This document shows positions 62,787 through 64,000 of a stretch of DNA of 64,000 nucleotides, in pieces. The stretch covers positions 434,001-498,000 of the forward strand of contig NZ_JBGNYA010000001.1 of NCBI RefSeq assembly GCF_041477585.1. The letters run 5' to 3'. Each line of letters starts with the position of its first letter. The stretch's first letter is position 1. The stretch is from Halobellus sp. MBLA0158 (lineage in GTDB: Archaea > Halobacteriota > Halobacteria > Halobacteriales > Haloferacaceae). Both the position numbers and the translations under genes were made by a program. Below the pieces are notes generated by a model. It saw nothing but the letters and a program-made list of their open reading frames with translations. It made no database searches and was not told the origin of the DNA.

Positions 62787-63094
62787 TGGTGACCCTCGTA
62801 GAGAATCGTCCCATCGCTCAGACGTGCGGAACTCGCGTAGTTGACTGTCCAGTGACTGCTGTGCAGCTTGTCGAAATCATCGAACTCCTCTGACTCACCG
62901 GACTCAGATTCATCAACGACTCGAATACCGTTGAAGTGTGTGACTTTACCCTGCTCGGCAAAATCTTCGTGTGCGTAGCCGTGATGCTTCACGTAGTGGA
63001 AGCCTGGCTTCTCTTTGCTCATTGGTTCGTTCTGCTCATCGTTCGGTCGCGGACGGTACACCTGTCGCTCGTCGTGCGATTTGTTCGGGTTCAT
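62783..63094 (-). CDS. Small element protein upstream of the primase
   Basis: A 103-residue hydrophilic protein with a charged N-terminus (MNPNKSHDERQVYRPRPNDEQNEPMSKEKPGF), an HHGYAHEDF segment and acidic middle (DESESGESEEFDDFD). I do not recognise it. Its stop overlaps the primase start (ATGA), so it is co-translated with it; position and coupling suggest an early replication or regulatory role. Confidence 0.65.
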   Translation of the reverse strand: MNPNKSHDERQVYRPRPNDEQNEPMSKEKPGFHYVKHHGYAHEDFAEQGKVTHFNGIRVVDESESGESEEFDDFDKLHSSHWTVNYASSARLSDGTILYEGHQ

Positions 63095-63360
63095 AGTCGG
63101 TCAAGCGCCCGGATCAGTTTTCGACCAGACGCATCTACACAAACGGGCCATTGATACTTAAATGACCTTTGCACTAGTAGTGCAACGCCCCACAAAAAAG
63201 ATGAATTTAAATTTTGAAGAGGGAATAAAATACAATGATGCTCCAATTGGTGTAGAAAGAAAGCAAACAGAGTATTTGACTTCGAGTACCCCCGTCCAAA
63301 TTAATCCAATATACCGACTCCCATCACAGCAGTCAAATAGTCTGTCGCGGAGGTCTGAAT
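63095..63360. other. AT-rich intergenic region of the element
   Basis: AT-rich gap between divergent units. Contains a 17-base palindrome (given separately) and A/T-rich stretches that could serve as promoter or origin. No convincing gene. Confidence 0.5.
63169..63185. promoter_or_regulatory. 17-base perfect palindrome, operator-like
   Basis: TTGCACTA-G-TAGTGCAA is perfectly symmetric around one base. It lies about 75 bases upstream of the minus-strand primase operon, next to a possible minus-strand TATA (63153-63165), so it may be the operator for that operon. Confidence 0.5.
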
Positions 63361-63636
63361 ATGAGCGAGTCCTATCTGGTTGAGGTCAAAAAATCTGTTT
63401 TAGTCGAGACTTCTTTGACGCCTAAAGACTTCGACCCAGTGAGCAATCTTACACTTACTGACGATTTCGACGAACGGATTCTGATGGAGTTTACATCACC
63501 AGATGACGCGAGAGAGTGGATCAATACACTAAATCCAAAGCTATCTCATAGGGTTGGACGGCTTTCTATTTATGATACTCATCCTCAAGATGAATCTGAG
63601 GTAGATGCCTACCTTAGATTCAGTCCCCGACATTGA
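63361..63636 (+). CDS. Hypothetical element protein
   Basis: A 91-residue protein starting MSESYLVEVKKSVLVETSLTPKDFD. Likely an alpha/beta fold (strands SYLVEV, ILMEFTS; helix PDDAREWINTLNP). Low GC, so it belongs to the element. Not recognised; a real gene is suggested by its length in AT-rich DNA, where random ORFs are short. Confidence 0.55.
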   Translation: MSESYLVEVKKSVLVETSLTPKDFDPVSNLTLTDDFDERILMEFTSPDDAREWINTLNPKLSHRVGRLSIYDTHPQDESEVDAYLRFSPRH

Positions 63637-63660
63637 CCGTACATAATTGCGGAAGATATC

Positions 63661-63993
63661 CTATAACCGAAGTACACCCTCAGGGACGACAGCAGAGTGC
63701 TGCGAGGTCGCTCGCAGCGATGTCTGAAGGACCAGTGCGGTAATCGGGAGGCTTCCCTTGACTCCAGTGATTGACTCCTCCTCAAAGTCGTTCGGAGCGA
63801 TCTGTTGTCCATCTGTCCCTCGAAGCGATTCTACCTCGAAGTGTGGATGACGGAGTAGTCGTCGCATCAGACCAGCCTCTTCCGAGTAGACAGAGACGCG
63901 GTCATCGACCTTCGAGAAACTCATAGTCGTCTCTTTCTCGACAGAGTGAAGGGACGTATCTTCTTCAACTGCGTCAACCAGCTCACTCATCAT
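63661..63993 (-). CDS. Hypothetical element protein (may start a little upstream)
   Basis: A 110-residue protein with MMSELVDAVEEDTSLHSVEKETTMSFSKVDDRVSVYSEEAGLMRRLLRHPHF and a hydrophobic-ending tail (SLPITALVLQTSLRATSQHS). It is an alpha/beta-like small protein. I do not recognise the family. The ATG at 63993 is the last inside the window, so an upstream start cannot be excluded. Confidence 0.55.
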   Translation of the reverse strand: MMSELVDAVEEDTSLHSVEKETTMSFSKVDDRVSVYSEEAGLMRRLLRHPHFEVESLRGTDGQQIAPNDFEEESITGVKGSLPITALVLQTSLRATSQHSAVVPEGVLRL

Positions 63994-64000
63994 CGTAATC

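Larger units (their letters stand above)
58982..64000. mobile_element. Left part of an integrated genetic element
   Basis: From the tRNA remnant to the end of the window, GC content and codon choice drop visibly (AGA, TCT, AAA and TTT codons are common). Gene content is integrase, primase-helicase and small orphan genes. The right end is outside the window. Virus, plasmid or satellite type cannot be decided. Confidence 0.75.

Noticed and set aside
63162-63383. 73-residue frame between the palindrome and the next gene
   Set aside because: It overlaps the start of the better-supported 63361 gene and crosses the palindrome; AT-rich low-complexity sequence and no promoter.

Overview
The window is a stretch of chromosome from a halophilic archaeon (class Halobacteria). 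The reasons are a high-GC, strongly acidic proteome, mostly leaderless genes with TATA-like boxes about 25-30 bases upstream, a 16S-tRNA-Ala-23S-5S-tRNA-Cys operon with bulge-helix-bulge type processing stems, an MC1 chromosomal protein, archaeal pheST, endA and Orc1/Cdc6, Tat-exported lipoproteins and many haloarchaea-only small proteins. I do not name a genus.

Layout. 1-9.7 kb: the end of a cstA-type carbon-starvation transporter, small conserved genes, threonine synthase, a Tat-exported protein, and divergent serA/serB. 9.7-12.8 kb: a minus-strand defence-like block made of a DUF433/DUF5615 toxin-antitoxin-like pair, a C5 cytosine methyltransferase and a zinc-rich HNH endonuclease, probably a restriction-modification system. 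12.8-18.4 kb: an EamA-type transporter, an MscS channel, lipoyl synthase and a large PAS/GAF histidine kinase. 18.5-24.2 kb: an aldehyde:ferredoxin oxidoreductase with a ubiquitin/MoaD-like protein and a 2Fe-2S ferredoxin, a Ski2/Hel308-like helicase and a HAD phosphatase. 24.2-34.5 kb: a translation block (a NucS-N/topoisomerase zinc-ribbon protein, tRNA splicing endonuclease, trpS, pheS-pheT, valS). 34.5-36.4 kb: pyrD, an AbrB-like protein and MC1. 36.4-42.7 kb: the rRNA operon with tandem promoters. 42.8-48.3 kb: Orc1/Cdc6, an ADP-forming acyl-CoA synthetase subunit, membrane and VOC proteins, and a zinc alcohol dehydrogenase. 48.4-56.7 kb: an iron-uptake regulon (two binding lipoproteins, FecCD permease, FecE ATPase, a six-repeat lipoprotein with a cupredoxin end, and two genes of unknown function) tied together by five copies of the palindrome TTTAGG-N4-CCTAAA, a DtxR/Idr-type iron box. 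56.8-58.8 kb: an MgtC-like membrane protein with a tiny upstream ORF, a MITE and a small membrane protein. 58.98 kb to the end: the left part of an integrated element of lower GC, with a tRNA 3'-end remnant, tyrosine integrase, NrS-1/P4-like primase-helicase and small orphan genes.

The most unusual finding is the roughly 235-base leader of pheST. It carries a 28-codon ORF with three consecutive Phe codons near its end. It also has an 8-mer that can pair with either of two identical partners, and a downstream hairpin that overlaps the second partner. This is the geometry of an attenuator in an archaeon whose mRNAs are usually leaderless. Also notable are two related ~78-base palindromic elements that each abut a stop codon, three tandem att-like repeats, and a nested inverted repeat between the integrase and primase genes.
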